In this document: piece by piece, positions 6,434-7,025 of the stretch
Numbering within the stretch: the first letter of the stretch is position 1
Layout of the letters: the number at the start of each line of letters is the position of its first letter
NCBI GenBank assembly: GCA_028282865.1
Contig: JANQHA010000405.1
Coordinates: 1 to 7,025 of the forward strand
From: Oligoflexales bacterium
Lineage (GTDB): Bacteria; Bdellovibrionota_B; Oligoflexia; Oligoflexales; CACXFL01
DNA length: 7,025 bases
Direction: 5' to 3'
Position numbers and translations under genes: made by a program
The notes under the pieces: model-generated
Told to the model about the DNA's origin: nothing
Seen by the model: the letters and a program-made list of their open reading frames with translations, nothing else
Database searches by the model: none

Positions 6434-6985
6434 TCACTTTCTAAATGGAAATCCAAATTTATCCAATAAAGCCTTTGCTTGAACATCATTTTCTGCAGAT
6501 GTCACAAAGGTAATACCAACACCACGAATCCGATCGACTTTATCATAATCAATCTCGGGAAAAATAATTTGCTCTTTAACGCCTAGCGAATAGTTACCAC
6601 GGCCATCGAAAGCTTTAGGCGAAAAACCTCTGAAGTCGCGAATCCGAGGAATAGCAACATTAATAAGCCTATCAAGAAACTCGTACATATGCTGGCGCCT
6701 AAGAGTCACGCTCGCTCCAATCGGCATGCCTTCCCTAAGTTTGAAACCGGCAATGCTCTTCTTCGCCCTAGTCTTAATAGGTTTTTGACCAGTAATCACT
6801 TCTAGATCACGGATTGCAGCATCTAAAATTTTTATATTTTGCACTGCTTGGCCTTGCCCAATATTAACCACGATCTTTTCTAGTTTAGGGACATTATGAA
6901 CATTTTTAACACCAAGCTCAGACTTCAACGCCGGTACAAGGTCTTTATAATGCGTGTATAATCTTGGAATATACTTATCAGTCAC
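6434..6985 (-). CDS. rplE: 50S ribosomal protein L5
   Basis: L5 binds 5S rRNA with L18, forms the central protuberance, and contacts S13 and P-site tRNA. The 183 residues match the family. Landmarks are [14 protein letters not shown] (about 35-48), [20 protein letters not shown] (about 64-83), the [14 protein letters not shown] segment, the [20 protein letters not shown] block and a conserved C-terminus ending FGFPFRK. The start is GTG ([15 protein letters not shown]), with AGGAG 9 nt upstream and an in-frame TAG immediately before that site, so no longer start is possible. Ends in TGA. Confidence 0.98.
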   Translation of the reverse strand: MTDKYIPRLYTHYKDLVPALKSELGVKNVHNVPKLEKIVVNIGQGQAVQNIKILDAAIRDLEVITGQKPIKTRAKKSIAGFKLREGMPIGASVTLRRQHMYEFLDRLINVAIPRIRDFRGFSPKAFDGRGNYSLGVKEQIIFPEIDYDKVDRIRGVGITFVTSAENDVQAKALLDKFGFPFRK

Positions 6986-6994
6986 TTGTTTGCT

Positions 6995-6999
6995 CTCCT
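6995..6999 (-). promoter_or_regulatory. Ribosome binding site of rplE
   Basis: AGGAG lies 9 nt before the rplE GTG on the minus strand. It overlaps the TAG that is in frame with rplE and is also the likely stop of rplX, which supports the GTG start. Confidence 0.75.
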
Positions 7000-7025
7000 A
7001 AAGCACTTCTGGTGCTAATGATGCA
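6998..7025 (-). CDS. rplX: Probable C-terminal end of 50S ribosomal protein L24 (cut by window edge)
   Basis: Position before rplE is where rplX lies in nearly all bacteria. Only about eight codons are in the window. The most likely frame reads ASLAPEVL and stops at TAG (6998-7000), a stop that overlaps the rplE ribosome site as in other junctions here. A second frame stays open into rplE before stopping, and the third stops at once. The tail of L24 is poorly conserved, so the identity rests on gene order and not on the residues. Confidence 0.45.
7002..7016 (-). other. Small perfect hairpin at the rplX-rplE junction
   Basis: On the minus strand, AGCAC and GTGCT flank the loop CAGAA, a 5-bp perfect stem. 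Its 3' arm ends 2 nt before the TAGGAG that serves rplE. It probably lies in the last codons of rplX. In E. coli the S8 repressor site of the spc mRNA is near this junction, but I see no clear S8 recognition core here. No U-tract follows, so it is not a terminator. Confidence 0.3.

Noticed and set aside
1..7025. A novel defence, mobile or biosynthetic system
   Set aside because: Every complete ORF in the coding strand is a known universal gene in conserved order; there is no insertion, repeat array or unknown gene.

Overview
This window is a continuous bacterial ribosomal-protein locus corresponding to the spc and alpha operons. Every real gene lies on the minus strand, so transcription runs from the right end to the left end. 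In transcription order the genes are rplX (last few codons only), rplE, rpsN, rpsH, rplF, rplR, rpsE, rpmD, rplO, secY, adk, infA, rpmJ, rpsM, rpsK and the first 105 codons of rpsD. All three stop codons are used as stops, so the standard bacterial code applies.

The organism is a bacterium of moderate to low GC. The order rpsM-rpsK-rpsD, an rpmD gene inside the cluster, a short zinc-type S14 and a zinc-type adenylate kinase are compatible with deltaproteobacteria-like, Bdellovibrio-like or PVC-type lineages. They do not fix a phylum, and I could not place it further by eye. Archaea, plastids and Cyanobacteria are poor fits.

Right part (about 3605-7025): the spc block, with genes separated by 11-40 nt. 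Middle (1601-3564): secY, encoding the translocon channel, and adk, whose GTG start overlaps the secY stop by 4 nt. A 135-nt gap at 1466-1600 follows. It is the only sizeable non-coding stretch and sits where many bacteria carry map (methionine aminopeptidase). It contains a candidate promoter and a small hairpin. Left part (1-1465): infA, rpmJ, rpsM, rpsK and rpsD, tightly packed. The rpmJ gene is only 37 codons long.

The genes encode small- and large-subunit proteins, initiation factor IF-1, the SecYEG pore and the enzyme that balances adenine nucleotides, a classic growth-linked co-expression unit. I find no undescribed system, mobile element, CRISPR array or RNA gene. Secondary points of interest are the missing map gene, frequent TAG stops, several GTG starts plus one TTG start, and the zinc-binding form of every protein here that has alternative zinc and non-zinc forms (S4, S14, L36, Adk).
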